A DNA stretch of 64,000 bases from Vibrio sp. UBA2441 (GTDB taxonomy: Bacteria > Pseudomonadota > Gammaproteobacteria > Enterobacterales > Vibrionaceae). The notes under the pieces were generated by a model. That model was given only the letters and a program-made list of their open reading frames with translations. It had not been told where the DNA came from and did no database searches. This document shows, one piece after another, positions 9,342 through 18,986 of the stretch (the first letter of the stretch is position 1; each line of letters opens with the position of its first letter). The stretch spans positions 62,491-126,490 of the forward strand of contig DDQN01000023.1 in assembly GCA_002342685.1 (NCBI GenBank), written 5' to 3'. Both the position numbers and the translations under genes were made by a program.

Positions 9342-10178
9342 ATGAAAAGGCTTATTCTAACCCTTATCGTGGCAGTGTTGACTGGGTGTTCAAATTATAT
9401 AGGTATTCCTCAAGCGCAAGAAGCACCAAAACTGATGCCCCGGGGAAGCACATACAGTGACTTGGTTTCATTACCATTACCTAAGGGTAAAATATTAGTC
9501 TCTGTTTACGATTTTAGAGATCAAACCGGTCAGTATAAACCCTCGCCAAACAGTAACTTTTCAACGGCTGTTCCTCAGGGAGGCACCGCATTATTGACGA
9601 CTTCCCTATTAGATTCAAAATGGTTTATTCCCTTAGAACGGGAAGGCCTGCAAAATCTACTTACTGAGCGAAAAATCATTCGTGCTGCACAAAAAAAAGA
9701 ACAAAGCCTATCAAATCACGGTAAAGAGTTACCTTCTTTAAGCTCTGCCAACATTGTTGTTGAAGGAGGTATTGTCGCTTACGATTCCAATATTAAAACG
9801 GGTGGCGCAGGAGCAAGGTACTTAGGAATTGGCGGCTCAGGAAAATACCGAACTGATATGGTCACGGTTAACCTACGGGTTGTCGATGTGCGAAGTGGGC
9901 AAATTCTACTTAGTGTGACGACCAGTAAAACTATTTACTCTCATGAATTAACTGCCGGCGCATTTCGATATGTTGATTATAAAGATTTGCTTGAGGTTGA
10001 AATGGGATACACCAACAATGAACCCGTCAATATTGCTGTTATGTCAGCGATAGATGCTGCAGTAATTCACCTGGTCATTGAAGGGATCGAGCGCGGTATG
10101 TGGCAGCCTTCTAATCCACAAGAACTGGACAATCCTATTATTAAACGTTATGCCTCTGAGGTACATCAGATATTGTAA
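9342..10178 (+). CDS. csgG: Outer-membrane curli secretion lipoprotein CsgG
   Basis: Forms the nonameric outer-membrane pore that exports curlins. The frame is open upstream, but the ATG at 9342 gives the expected lipoprotein signal (MKRLILTLIVAVLTGC, lipobox LTGC) and 278 aa, matching E. coli CsgG (277 aa). Landmarks are LPLPKGKILVSVYDFRDQTG, STAVPQGGTALLTTSLLDS, WFIPLEREGLQNLLTERKII and NIVVEGGIVAYDSNIKTGGA, all typical of the family. Last gene of csgEFG, ending 12 bp before a terminator shared with the convergent csgD. Confidence 0.96.
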   Translation: MKRLILTLIVAVLTGCSNYIGIPQAQEAPKLMPRGSTYSDLVSLPLPKGKILVSVYDFRDQTGQYKPSPNSNFSTAVPQGGTALLTTSLLDSKWFIPLEREGLQNLLTERKIIRAAQKKEQSLSNHGKELPSLSSANIVVEGGIVAYDSNIKTGGAGARYLGIGGSGKYRTDMVTVNLRVVDVRSGQILLSVTTSKTIYSHELTAGAFRYVDYKDLLEVEMGYTNNEPVNIAVMSAIDAAVIHLVIEGIERGMWQPSNPQELDNPIIKRYASEVHQIL

Positions 10179-10190
10179 TTCTGATTACAC

Positions 10191-10220
10191 AAAAAAAGAG
10201 ATTCAACAGAATCTCTTTTT
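10191..10220. terminator. csgG / csgD bidirectional terminator
   Basis: GAGATTC (10198-10204) pairs with GAATCTC (10209-10215) over an AACA loop. Seven A's flank the left and five T's the right. It lies between the converging csgG and csgD. Confidence 0.8.
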
Positions 10221-10236
10221 AATCACTATTCACATT

Positions 10237-10914
10237 CTAGTTAAACTCTTCTATACCGATATTCTCTTTTGCCCAAATTAATGCTTGCAATCTATTTTTC
10301 GCATTTATTTTTCTGAATACATTATGTAAGTGTGTTTTGACTGTATTCTCACTGACAAAAAGTTTATCTGCAATCTCTACATTGGAGTCACCATTACCTA
10401 ACAATTTAATAATTTGTTGCTCTCTTTTTGTTAACTGGCAGTACGCACCGCTTGTCTTTATCTTATTCTTACCACGGAAATATTGTATATACTCTTGTGC
10501 CAGTTTTCGGCTAAACCACATTTCACCACATAGTATTTTTCCTATGCCTTGAGAAAGCCTCGATATGTCATCACTATGATAAAAAACACCGACAAGATCA
10601 GACCAATGTTTTAAATCAGTATATTTACAGCTTTTATCACAATTGATAAGTACCTCTATACTTTTTGGAAAAAACTGGTGTCGACACAATGCATAAATAC
10701 TGTTTTTTTCTTCATTAAAAACACTTACATCAATAATAACAACTTCACCGACAACCCTTCCACGAGAAAATGTAGGAATTGACAGGTTATTAATGGCAAT
10801 TATATCAATATTTATATTAAGAGACTTTTCCAATGAATCTTTTAATAATGATGACTGAAGACTATTTTCTGTGATAATAGTCACGGTATCATATATTTTT
10901 TTGCGAGAACTCAT
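10237..10914 (-). CDS. csgD: CsgD-type LuxR-family transcription regulator of curli
   Basis: A 225-aa two-domain regulator. The N-terminal part (residues 1-140) is a receiver-like domain without a clear phospho-acceptor acidic cluster, as in CsgD/VpsT-type proteins. The C-terminal LuxR helix-turn-helix (about 160-215) reads LTKREQQIIKLLGNGDSNVE then IADKLFVSENTVKTHLHNVF. E. coli CsgD is 216 aa and activates csgBAC. Here the gene is not upstream of csgEFG, as in E. coli csgDEFG, but convergent at its far end. CsgD is the natural name given the locus; a VpsT-like paralogue that binds cyclic di-GMP is the alternative. Confidence 0.8.
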   Translation of the reverse strand: MSSRKKIYDTVTIITENSLQSSLLKDSLEKSLNINIDIIAINNLSIPTFSRGRVVGEVVIIDVSVFNEEKNSIYALCRHQFFPKSIEVLINCDKSCKYTDLKHWSDLVGVFYHSDDISRLSQGIGKILCGEMWFSRKLAQEYIQYFRGKNKIKTSGAYCQLTKREQQIIKLLGNGDSNVEIADKLFVSENTVKTHLHNVFRKINAKNRLQALIWAKENIGIEEFN

Positions 10915-11226
10915 AATTAATATTCTTATATTTTATATAGACAACTTTCAGCGAAAAAATAAAAATAGTTTAAATACATGTCAATTTAATTATTAGTCAA
11001 GTGAATGATTACTGGTTAAAAAGCCCAGTAATAACCATAACTATCAAACAGTTAGCATCACGTCTCATTTATAAGAATATATTTTATTAACAATAATGTA
11101 ACTTATTAAGGGGCATTAGTTAATTCTAATAAATTAATATTTGCGTTTTTTATCGTTCAATATGCCTCGAAAACCTATTTAATGCATGAGTCTGAGGTGA
11201 GTTATTTAGGCTACAGGCTAGCAAAT
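10915..11226. other. AT-rich gap upstream of csgD
   Basis: More than 300 bases of very AT-rich sequence with no convincing gene. It must contain the csgD promoter. A short plus-strand frame at 11182-11364 crosses a terminator and the end of the HAD gene and is not credible. Confidence 0.6.
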
Positions 11227-11257
11227 AAAAACCTTGCTGATATTGGCAAGGTTTTTT
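11227..11257. terminator. Terminator downstream of the HAD phosphatase gene
   Basis: AAAAACCTTGC (11227-11237) pairs with GCAAGGTTTTT (11246-11256). It is near-identical, in the same orientation, to the malK terminator at 5980-6010, differing mainly in the loop. The two copies bracket the curli locus. Confidence 0.8.
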
Positions 11258-11310
11258 GGCTATGGCAGCAGACTATTTTCAAAGAACGTAATCAAGTCAC
11301 CGCTCTCGAT

Positions 11311-11982
11311 TTAATTGCTGAGAGACAAGACCCAGTGGTTTTCTTTCGTGATTACTGCCAGTAAGGATAGATTATCGATATGAAGGCGCGCTTTATCTAA
11401 CTCGGCCTTGGCGTTGTGACTTAAAATAGCAACAACCTCACTTCCAGCAGAACGTCCTGCTGCAACACCAGCTGGAGCATCTTCAAATACAATACACTCG
11501 TTAGCTGTCAGTCCCAGCTCTTTGGCTCCCAACTCAAAAGGTTCAGGATCTGGCTTACCTTTAGTTACCCTATCTGCAGTCACCAGAGATCTTGGCTGGG
11601 GTAACCCGGCAGCGTTGATTCTAGCGTTAGCGACCGGATATGTTCCTGACGTCACAATAGCCCATGGAACGCCCATTTCATCTAATCGAGTCAGAAGTTC
11701 AATAGTACCTTCTCTGGCTACCACTCCTTCCATATCCGTCGCTTCCGCGTTTTCCAGCCATCGAATTTCGTCATCTAATTCCTGATCAGATAAATGGGGA
11801 AGTAATTCTGCCTGTGACTCTCTGGCTGGGCGTCCATGAATAATAGACATCACATATTCTTGGTCTAATCCCATTTTGTTTGCCCACGCCTTCCAGCATC
11901 TATCGACCGCGGCCAGTGAATCAACGAGCGTACCATCTAAGTCAAACAATAGTCCTTTAAATGGTAATGATATCTTTGTCAT
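11311..11982 (-). CDS. HAD-superfamily sugar phosphatase (YfbT/HxpA-like)
   Basis: Cytoplasmic phosphatase of HAD subfamily IA, 223 aa. Motif I is LLFDLDGTLVDS (Asp nucleophile and acid/base), motif II is the Thr/Ser in AIVTSGTYP, motif III is the Lys in RVTKGKPDPEPF, and motif IV is IVFEDAPAGVAAGRSAG. A helical cap lies between motifs I and II. The overall pattern resembles E. coli sugar phosphatases such as YfbT. The true substrate cannot be read from sequence. First of four close minus-strand genes as listed here, but last in transcription, 15 bp after DUF1415. Confidence 0.85.
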   Translation of the reverse strand: MTKISLPFKGLLFDLDGTLVDSLAAVDRCWKAWANKMGLDQEYVMSIIHGRPARESQAELLPHLSDQELDDEIRWLENAEATDMEGVVAREGTIELLTRLDEMGVPWAIVTSGTYPVANARINAAGLPQPRSLVTADRVTKGKPDPEPFELGAKELGLTANECIVFEDAPAGVAAGRSAGSEVVAILSHNAKAELDKARLHIDNLSLLAVITKENHWVLSLSN

Positions 11983-11997
11983 TTTCTTTCCAACACG

Positions 11998-12546
11998 TCA
12001 TATGAATAAATAAGGGAATAATTTTCTTTTTTCTTCAGGGGTTAAAGATTCCACTCTGGCAATATTAGTCTCAGGAATTAACTCAGGGTCTGGATAGTGC
12101 TTCAATACTCGTTCCATGCTCTCTTCACGGATCAAATGCAGAATTGGGAATGGAGAACGATTAGTCAAATTCTCATCATCATCCGGTAATGCACCGCCGA
12201 AACAGTAGTCAGGATGGAACGTAGCCACCTGATATATTCCTTCCCAGCCCTGTTGCTTGATAAGGGCATCTACCCAATCTTGAAACATATTGTAATCGAA
12301 AAAATCTTGTAAAAGATCAGGAATAACCACGAGAGTCGTCTCTAACTCGCTTGCTTGAGTCGAGTCTAATTTCACTAGCTCTTTGAGAACATCTTCAATT
12401 AAGCGTTCTTCGGTTTGTGCGTGGGAGACTTGAATTTTAATCTGATTATTACGATTTGGCTTCGCTGCAAAAGGACATAGGTTCAATCCAATAACAACTT
12501 GCTCTAACCAATGTTGCACTTGTTGAATGATTACTTCGTCTTTCAA
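11998..12546 (-). CDS. DUF1415 family protein
   Basis: A 182-aa soluble protein. The N-terminal pattern VQHWLEQVVIGLNLCPFAAK and later YQVATFHPDYCFGG and NRSPFPILHLIREESMERVL are typical of DUF1415. The conserved Cys and His residues (LNLCPFA, ATFHPDYCF) hint at metal binding or catalysis, but I know of no proven function. It lies between the MFS transporter and HAD genes with 15-22 bp gaps, so probably one transcript. Confidence 0.85.
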   Translation of the reverse strand: MKDEVIIQQVQHWLEQVVIGLNLCPFAAKPNRNNQIKIQVSHAQTEERLIEDVLKELVKLDSTQASELETTLVVIPDLLQDFFDYNMFQDWVDALIKQQGWEGIYQVATFHPDYCFGGALPDDDENLTNRSPFPILHLIREESMERVLKHYPDPELIPETNIARVESLTPEEKRKLFPYLFI

Positions 12547-12568
12547 AATCTTAACCCTTAAGTAAGCA

Positions 12569-13744
12569 CTAACTCTCTACTCTCTTCAAATAGAAACTCA
12601 GTAAAAAAATTGCTATGCACAGCAATGAACCACCAGCCATAACCAAAGGCCAAGCCCCATTTTGCCAACAGTAGATAAGGAAAAAACCACCCAAGCTGCC
12701 GCCAACATAATAATGTACCAGATAGAGAGCTGTTGCTGTGGCTTTTGCGGTTATCGCCTTTTGGCTAACCCAACCATAAGCCAGCGCATGAGTAAAAAAC
12801 GCGCCTGTACTGATAAATAATAGCCCAATCAACATCATTGGGATTGATTCGAAATAGGCTAGATACATTCCTATCATAGTTATCGCAGTACCTAAGACCA
12901 TTCCTGATACCGGATTTTTTTTAATTGCCCATTTACCACTATAGCGTGAGCTTAATGTACCGGACAAATAACACAAAAATGTCAGTGATGTCAGGCTAGA
13001 GGGTAAATAATAAGGCTCACCCGCTAACCGGAACCCAATCACAGAAAACAGGTTAACAAACAGGGCAAAGTTAAATCCACCAATCAACATAGCGAACCAC
13101 ACTTTCCGATTTCTTAAATGCTGGATCAACTGCCGATTATGGTGGAAGAAGACACCGCGCTGAGGCTTAAAGTGTTTCTGTTGAGGCAGTATTTTTAACA
13201 CGGCAAACGCCCCGAACAACGTCGCTATGGCAATAATCAATGCCGCAACCTGCCAGCTAAACAAGTCCGTTAATACACCACCAACAATGCGGCCTGTGAT
13301 CCCACCCAGTGAGTTTGCCGCTATATAACCGCCTACCGCTTGGGTCAGTGCCGCAGAGGTCATTTCCTCCGCCATATAGGCAACAGCGACTGATGCAAAA
13401 GCCGCTAAGGCAATACCCATGAAGGCTCGAGCAATCACCATGCTATAAAAGCCGGTATCCAACATCATAATAAGGTTAATGATTGGAGGAACAAATAAGC
13501 CGATCAGCATCACTCTTTTTCTGCCAAAAGACTCGGATACCAAGGCCCAGGGCACTAGAAAAAGAGAAAGCATTAAAGTGGTTGACGCAAATATCCAGTT
13601 AACTTTGGTCGCACTCACGTCTAGTTGTTGAGAAAGCTGTGGAAGGATCGGCTGAAACAGATAAAGGTTGCAGAAAATAAGGAACGACCCCAGCGCCATA
13701 ATAAAGCTAATTTTTTTATATTCTGGGGTACCAAATTCAATCAT
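12569..13744 (-). CDS. MFS transporter, YnfM/arabinose-efflux-like
   Basis: Inner-membrane protein of 391 aa with about 12 hydrophobic segments. It carries the MFS loop 2-3 signature in the form LVSESFGRKRVMLIG and the pattern SLGGITGRIVGGVLTDLFSW in helix 5, the antiporter-type motif. It resembles YnfM-type 'inner membrane transport protein' members that export small metabolites or drugs. The substrate is unknown. It is 7 bp after the alpha/beta hydrolase gene and probably co-transcribed with it. Confidence 0.85.
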   Translation of the reverse strand: MIEFGTPEYKKISFIMALGSFLIFCNLYLFQPILPQLSQQLDVSATKVNWIFASTTLMLSLFLVPWALVSESFGRKRVMLIGLFVPPIINLIMMLDTGFYSMVIARAFMGIALAAFASVAVAYMAEEMTSAALTQAVGGYIAANSLGGITGRIVGGVLTDLFSWQVAALIIAIATLFGAFAVLKILPQQKHFKPQRGVFFHHNRQLIQHLRNRKVWFAMLIGGFNFALFVNLFSVIGFRLAGEPYYLPSSLTSLTFLCYLSGTLSSRYSGKWAIKKNPVSGMVLGTAITMIGMYLAYFESIPMMLIGLLFISTGAFFTHALAYGWVSQKAITAKATATALYLVHYYVGGSLGGFFLIYCWQNGAWPLVMAGGSLLCIAIFLLSFYLKRVES

Positions 13745-13751
13745 GCTTTTC

Positions 13752-14612
13752 CTACTTAGCTGCTAATCCAATCAATTTATCAAAACACTCCATGACCTGT
13801 GGAGACTTCATCACCCTTCCATGGCCCTGTCCTTGGGTTGTGACTAAGGTGACCCGTTCGCCTTGTTCCGCCGCTTTTACCGATACCGAATACTTAGTGA
13901 ATTTGTCCTTCTCATCATGGACTATATAGGTATTATTTGAGCGATTCATTAGATGTGCATAAGGGTCAACAATATTAATTGGGTAGTGATATTGCTCTTG
14001 GAGGTCTTCAACGATTGCTTCAAAAAGCTTCATGGAATATCCCGAGCGACTCACACTGCCAAACAAATTGTCTAGATAATCGAGTACCGGAGCAATAAGC
14101 AGCAGAGGGCAATCTGCGATCTTAGCATGCCGACACTCGAGTGCCGATGCCGTTCCCATACTATGACCTACCAGTCCGGCAACATCGTTAGTGTTATCTA
14201 ACACCGCTTCCAAACAAACCACGAAGCCTGGAATATGACCATAGGCTCCACCACTAAGGCCATGCCCTGGCTGATCATAAGCTAATGCTGTAAAGCCACG
14301 TGAAGCGATATGTTGCATTAATGGGTAGAACTGGCTTGCTGTACCTGACCAACCATGAGTCAACACCCAAACCGGTCCCTGACCTAAGCGATAGGTTTTA
14401 ATCATGCCTTCCGAAGTCGCAATCTCTCCCTTACTCAAACCGCTAGGCTCTTCATTTATTGGCTTACTTCGAACGGGTGTTAAGAATAAATTTTTCGCAA
14501 ATTGCTTAGCATGCTTAGGAGCAACAGTGTGATGCAAACGAGTGGTGATATTGACCAGTTTTCGCTTGATACTAAATTTGCCTGACGTATTAAAATAAAT
14601 TTTCTCACTCAC
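13752..14612 (-). CDS. Alpha/beta-hydrolase, lysophospholipase-like
   Basis: A 286-aa soluble hydrolase. The oxyanion-hole region is GPVWVLTHGWSGTASQFYPL, the nucleophile elbow is LVGHSMGTASALE (G-H-S-M-G), the acid is probably in VHDEKDKFT, and the catalytic His is in GQGHGRVMKSP. No signal peptide is seen. The substrate is probably a small ester or lipid. It is first in the minus-strand run hydrolase-MFS-DUF1415-HAD. It reads away from the AEC transporter across a 187-bp gap. Confidence 0.8.
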   Translation of the reverse strand: MSEKIYFNTSGKFSIKRKLVNITTRLHHTVAPKHAKQFAKNLFLTPVRSKPINEEPSGLSKGEIATSEGMIKTYRLGQGPVWVLTHGWSGTASQFYPLMQHIASRGFTALAYDQPGHGLSGGAYGHIPGFVVCLEAVLDNTNDVAGLVGHSMGTASALECRHAKIADCPLLLIAPVLDYLDNLFGSVSRSGYSMKLFEAIVEDLQEQYHYPINIVDPYAHLMNRSNNTYIVHDEKDKFTKYSVSVKAAEQGERVTLVTTQGQGHGRVMKSPQVMECFDKLIGLAAK

Positions 14613-14799
14613 GATTATGTCCTTTATTATTATTTTTGCTGCGAAACTATAACAAATTATCTACATTCTTGTATGGCAACTTTCTACACAAGAGACAACA
14701 AAGTGCATAACGGAAAAAAAGGGACTTGAAGATAATATTCTCGTTAACGTGTTGAACAAATCTATGTAACAATGTCTGTTAACATTTAGACACGAGATA

Positions 14800-15768
14800 A
14801 TGATGGCCGAATTTTTAACACAGTTGCAGTTTTCCGCAGCCATCACTGGCCCTATCTGCCTGATGTTAATGCTAGGGGTGTTTCTCAAACGCATTGCGTT
14901 AATTAATGATGAGTTTATTGATATTGCTTCAAAGCTGGTTTTTCAGGTCACACTGCCAGCATTACTTTTTCTCAGCATTGTTCGTTCTGAACATGATTTT
15001 TCCAGCAGTACACCCTTAGTTGTATTTGGAATAACAGCAAATCTGATTTTCTTTATTTTTATCTCTTTGCTTAGTCGAAAACTGTTTAATCATTCTCAGG
15101 ATAGAGGCGTTATTTTACAGGGCAGCTACCGGGCAAATACCGCTATTATCGGACTGGCTTATGTTGCCAATGCCTACGGTGATGCAGGTATCGCGTTAGC
15201 CGCTGTCTATGTAGCTCCAATGACCATTCTTTATAATATATTAGCTATCATAGCATTGAGTCCCAAAAGTCATGGTGAACAGAAATCCGTCCTAAAAACC
15301 GTCACTATCATTGTAAAAACCATCACCAAAAATCCGCTGATCATTTCAATTTTAATAGGCTTAGGCTTTTACTTCCTAGCCATACCAGTGCCTGAGATGG
15401 TGCTAAATGCAGGGCAATATTTTGCCAATATGACATTACCTCTGGCTTTGCTTTGCACTGGTGGGTCACTAAATATTAAAGCTCTTAAAGGTGAAAAGTA
15501 CTCTACATGGTTCACTACCGTAAATAAGTTGTTATTAGCACCCTTGCTGATCACCGGAGGGGCTTTATTATTCGGTTTTAAAGGATTAGAGATAGGAATT
15601 ATTTTTTTTATGAGCGCAGCTCCCACAGCCGCCGCAAGTTATGTGATGGTTCGTTCAATGGGGGGTAATGCTGCATTAGCCGCTAATATCATCGCATTAA
15701 CAACCGTAGTGTCTCTGCTCACTTGTACTCTTGGCATTTTTGTACTGTCGTCATTTTCATTGATGTAA
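14800..15768 (+). CDS. AEC (auxin efflux carrier) family transporter
   Basis: A 322-aa membrane protein with about ten hydrophobic helices. The AEC pattern is visible as LVFQVTLPALLFLSIV near residue 55, RANTAIIGLAYVANAYGDAG around 115, and the second half-repeat with FANMTLPLALLCTGGSL and MSAAPTAAASYVMVRSMGG. Bacterial AEC proteins move malate, malonate or similar acids; the substrate is not known here. The ATG at 14800 gives MMAEF; an ATG three bases later is equally possible. It is followed by the START-domain gene 28 bp downstream. Confidence 0.85.
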   Translation: MMAEFLTQLQFSAAITGPICLMLMLGVFLKRIALINDEFIDIASKLVFQVTLPALLFLSIVRSEHDFSSSTPLVVFGITANLIFFIFISLLSRKLFNHSQDRGVILQGSYRANTAIIGLAYVANAYGDAGIALAAVYVAPMTILYNILAIIALSPKSHGEQKSVLKTVTIIVKTITKNPLIISILIGLGFYFLAIPVPEMVLNAGQYFANMTLPLALLCTGGSLNIKALKGEKYSTWFTTVNKLLLAPLLITGGALLFGFKGLEIGIIFFMSAAPTAAASYVMVRSMGGNAALAANIIALTTVVSLLTCTLGIFVLSSFSLM

Positions 15769-15796
15769 CCCTTTTCTAATCGCTATTTGGCAGTGA

Positions 15797-16498
15797 TTGT
15801 TCTACTTTTTAACTATCAAGCCACTTTTTTCTATCGAGCCCGTTATTCGAAATCTGTTCACGTTCATCGTCATGATTTTCAGTGTCATTGCTCCCATAGC
15901 CTCAGCGACACAAGCTGAAGGTGACGTAAAGTTATGGCAGCTTATCCGTTCTGAAGATGGCATTATCATTCATCAATTAACACATGAAAGTGGCTTAATA
16001 GAGTTGCGCGCTCAAACCATTACTCAGACCACTTTTTCTGGCTTCTATTATCTACTAGAAGACACCAACAATATCCATGCATGGCTTAGTCATGCAGAGA
16101 AAGTCACCATACTTAAAACGATTTCTAACACTGAGAATATTGTGCTTACCCAGTTTCAAGCGCCATGGCCAGCATCGAACAGGGATATGGTTATCTACTC
16201 TCGGTACTCACAGCCCGAAAAAGGCGTTCTAGCTTTGGAAATAAAAGATCGTTCTGATTATATTGACCAGCAGGAAGGTTATATCCGCATAAGAGAGGTA
16301 AGAGCGGATTGGTATTTACAGAAACTCAAAGACGGCCGCACTTATATTGCCTACTCAGTTTATGCCAATCCCGGAGGATTATTACCCGACTGGTTGGCAA
16401 ATCAAGTTGCAGAGACTAATGTTTTCAACACCTTTCAAAAACTAAAAATGCGCCTTCCCCTATATCAGGAAAAGACGCATCCATTTATCAAAGAATAA
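15797..16498 (+). CDS. START-domain protein, exported
   Basis: A 233-aa protein. The frame starts with TTG at 15797; an ATG at 15872 is the other option. Residues about 18-39 form a signal peptide ending near PIASATQA. The rest is a START-type lipid-binding fold: WQLIRSEDGIIIHQ, YYLLEDTNNIHAWLSHAEKV, FQAPWPASNRDMVIYSRYSQ and YSVYANPGGLLPDWLANQVA match bacterial START proteins closely. It probably binds a lipid or other hydrophobic ligand in the periplasm. Ligand and partner are unknown. Confidence 0.8.
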   Translation: MFYFLTIKPLFSIEPVIRNLFTFIVMIFSVIAPIASATQAEGDVKLWQLIRSEDGIIIHQLTHESGLIELRAQTITQTTFSGFYYLLEDTNNIHAWLSHAEKVTILKTISNTENIVLTQFQAPWPASNRDMVIYSRYSQPEKGVLALEIKDRSDYIDQQEGYIRIREVRADWYLQKLKDGRTYIAYSVYANPGGLLPDWLANQVAETNVFNTFQKLKMRLPLYQEKTHPFIKE

Positions 16499-16538
16499 AT
16501 AACCTTCGCTTGAGGTAATTCAAACCACTCAAAAAAAA

Positions 16539-18764
16539 TTATGTGAGTTTATAAAATACCGTCGCTAATGGTGGCAGTCTCAACTGTAATGACTGCGCTA
16601 AGTTCTCACTAGAGATATCATCTGTATTGAGCGATTTAACCACTTCAAAGCCACTTCCTTGATATTTGGTATCATCACTATTAAGCAATAAATCGTATTT
16701 ACCTTTGAACGGAACGCCAAGTCTATATGCATCATGCGGTACCGGCGTAAAGTTGGTGACCACCAAAATTCGCTCTCCGGATTCACTTATACGCTCATGG
16801 GCCAAAATACTCGAATCATCCGCATCCTGCAGTCGCCATTCGAACCCTTTGGGATCGCAATCTAGCTCATGCATCGCTAATTCATTCTTATATAACATAT
16901 TCAGGTCACGCGTTAAGGCATAGATACCCTGATGACGCTCATAAGCCAGTAAAAACCATTGTAATTGGTCATCGTGGTTCCACTCAGCGGTCTGACCAAA
17001 TTCAGTACCCATAAAGTTCAGTTTCTTACCCGGCTGACCATACATGTAACCTAAATAGGCTCTCAAGTTTGCCGTTTGCTGCCATTCATCACCTGGCATC
17101 TTATTGTGAATAGAACGCTTACCGTAAACCACTTCATCGTGCGACAGAGATAAAACGTAATTTTCACTATGAGCATAAATCAGCGGGAAGGTTATCGTAT
17201 TGTGATGATACTTGCGATGTACCGGATCTTCCTGAACATAAGAGAGACTATCGTGCATCCACCCCATATTCCACTTAAAGCCAAAACCAAGCCCGCCCAT
17301 AAAGGTTGGAGCAGATACACCAGGGAACGCTGTTGACTCTTCTGCAATCGTCATGGCATTAGGGAAGTGTTTATATACTTCCTCATTCACCCACTTAAAC
17401 ATAGCGATAGCATCGTAGTTTTCATTTCCACCATCGCTATTAGGGATCCACTGATCATGACTACGTGAGTAGTCCAGATAAAGCATAGAAGCCACAGCAT
17501 CAACACGAATACCATCAATATGGAATTGTTCAAACCAGTAAAGGGCATTGGCAACCAAGAAGCGACGTACATGCTCTTTACCTAGGTCATAAATAAAGGA
17601 GTTCCAGTCCTGATGCCAACCACGACGGGGGTCGGGATCATGGAATAGTGGCGTTCCATCGAAGTTCGCCAAACCATGATCATCTGATGGGAAATGTGCG
17701 GGCACCCAATCCAGAACCACACCGATTCCAGCCTGATGACAGGTATCAATAAAGTATTTAAATTCATCTGGCGAACCAAAACGGCTAGTCGGAGCAAACA
17801 AGCCAACGGGTTGATAACCCCAAGAGCCATAAAATGGATATTCGGAAATAGGCATTAATTCGACATGCGTATAACCAAGATCAACTAAGTATGGCACCAG
17901 TTCATCAGCCAACTCACGATAAGTTAAGAAGTTACCATCTTTATTACGCTTCCATGAACCTGCATGAAGTTCATAAAAAGATAACGCTTCTTTAGTTTTG
18001 GTTGTAACAGCTCTGTCTTTCCAGGCCGAGTCTTTCCAATCATAACGGTCATGATTATAGGTAACAGAAGCAAAAGAAGGGTGTTGTTCCGCAGAGAAGC
18101 CCCATGGATCTGCTTTGTGCGGCAATGTTTGCCCTGCTGGTCCTTTTATCTCGTATTTGTACTGAGAGCCTTCTGGCAGATCTGGAACAAATAAACCCCA
18201 AATACCGTAATCTAAACGCTGCATCGGAGTACGACGGCCATCCCAGTAATTGAAATCACCAATAAGACTCACCGCGGAAGCATGCGGAGCATAAACCAAG
18301 AAACGTGTGCCTGAAACTTGATTTCCATCGCGCTCCATAGAGACAAATTGCGCCCCCATGTGGTGATACATTTGCACTGGTGTATGCAGTTCTTCAAATT
18401 CCCGATATAGAGAATGATACTGGTATGGGTCATCTATAATCTGCTCTGTTCCGTCCCAATCAACGGCAAGCTTGTAGTGTGTATAAGTTAAGTCTCTATC
18501 CTGATTCAGAATAAAACAACTTTGATTACCGGCAGATTTTTCCAGCGCAATTCTGGGTTCATCTCCAATAATCAGTTCTACTCCAGTTGCCCCTGGAATC
18601 CAAACTCTTAGTGATACTCCTTCAGCCCTGTGATAAGGCCCAAGAAGTGAAAACGGGTCAGCGCAAGCCGCTTCATCTAACTGATCAAAAGCCTTCACCT
18701 CTTCCAACAACGTATCTTTTTTCAACTGGCGTCTCCCAAAACATATTAAATTATATTTACACAT
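16539..18764 (-). CDS. glgB: 1,4-alpha-glucan (glycogen) branching enzyme GlgB
   Basis: GH13 enzyme that makes alpha-1,6 branches in glycogen. Domains in order are an N1 region ([10 protein letters not shown]), CBM48 ([20 protein letters not shown]), the catalytic barrel and a C-terminal all-beta domain. Catalytic residues lie in [16 protein letters not shown] (nucleophile Asp), [13 protein letters not shown] (acid Glu) and [12 protein letters not shown] (Asp). It is 741 aa from the ATG at 18764. A TTG at 18725 follows a GGGAG site and would give 728 aa, the E. coli length, so that may be the real start. It is transcribed from its own promoter downstream of the malPQ terminator; glgC and glgA are absent here. 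Confidence 0.95.
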   Translation of the reverse strand: MCKYNLICFGRRQLKKDTLLEEVKAFDQLDEAACADPFSLLGPYHRAEGVSLRVWIPGATGVELIIGDEPRIALEKSAGNQSCFILNQDRDLTYTHYKLAVDWDGTEQIIDDPYQYHSLYREFEELHTPVQMYHHMGAQFVSMERDGNQVSGTRFLVYAPHASAVSLIGDFNYWDGRRTPMQRLDYGIWGLFVPDLPEGSQYKYEIKGPAGQTLPHKADPWGFSAEQHPSFASVTYNHDRYDWKDSAWKDRAVTTKTKEALSFYELHAGSWKRNKDGNFLTYRELADELVPYLVDLGYTHVELMPISEYPFYGSWGYQPVGLFAPTSRFGSPDEFKYFIDTCHQAGIGVVLDWVPAHFPSDDHGLANFDGTPLFHDPDPRRGWHQDWNSFIYDLGKEHVRRFLVANALYWFEQFHIDGIRVDAVASMLYLDYSRSHDQWIPNSDGGNENYDAIAMFKWVNEEVYKHFPNAMTIAEESTAFPGVSAPTFMGGLGFGFKWNMGWMHDSLSYVQEDPVHRKYHHNTITFPLIYAHSENYVLSLSHDEVVYGKRSIHNKMPGDEWQQTANLRAYLGYMYGQPGKKLNFMGTEFGQTAEWNHDDQLQWFLLAYERHQGIYALTRDLNMLYKNELAMHELDCDPKGFEWRLQDADDSSILAHERISESGERILVVTNFTPVPHDAYRLGVPFKGKYDLLLNSDDTKYQGSGFEVVKSLNTDDISSENLAQSLQLRLPPLATVFYKLT

Positions 18765-18865
18765 CCGTTGTGCAGTATTTCAATTGGTTAGCATATTTGG
18801 AGTGTTAAGATTTCTAAAACTTATCTCATATTAACCTGATAGGATACTCACGCAATATGTAATCA

Positions 18866-18896
18866 AAAAAAATACCCGCTCTGGCGGGTATTTTTA
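18866..18896 (-). terminator. malPQ operon terminator
   Basis: AATACCCGC (18871-18879) pairs with GCGGGTATT (18884-18892) over a TCTG loop. On the minus strand it ends in a run of T's. It lies about 90 bp after the malQ stop. Confidence 0.8.
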
Positions 18897-18986
18897 ACGT
18901 TAGTCATTCACTGATGTTCGAATCAGAAAGTGATTCAATATGTGTTGTAAAAAAACGTACTACAATTAAATCACTTTGAATTAGCA

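Noticed and set aside
11182..11364. 60-aa plus-strand frame
   Set aside because: It reads through the terminator at 11227-11257 and into the 3' end of the HAD gene and has no ribosome binding site.
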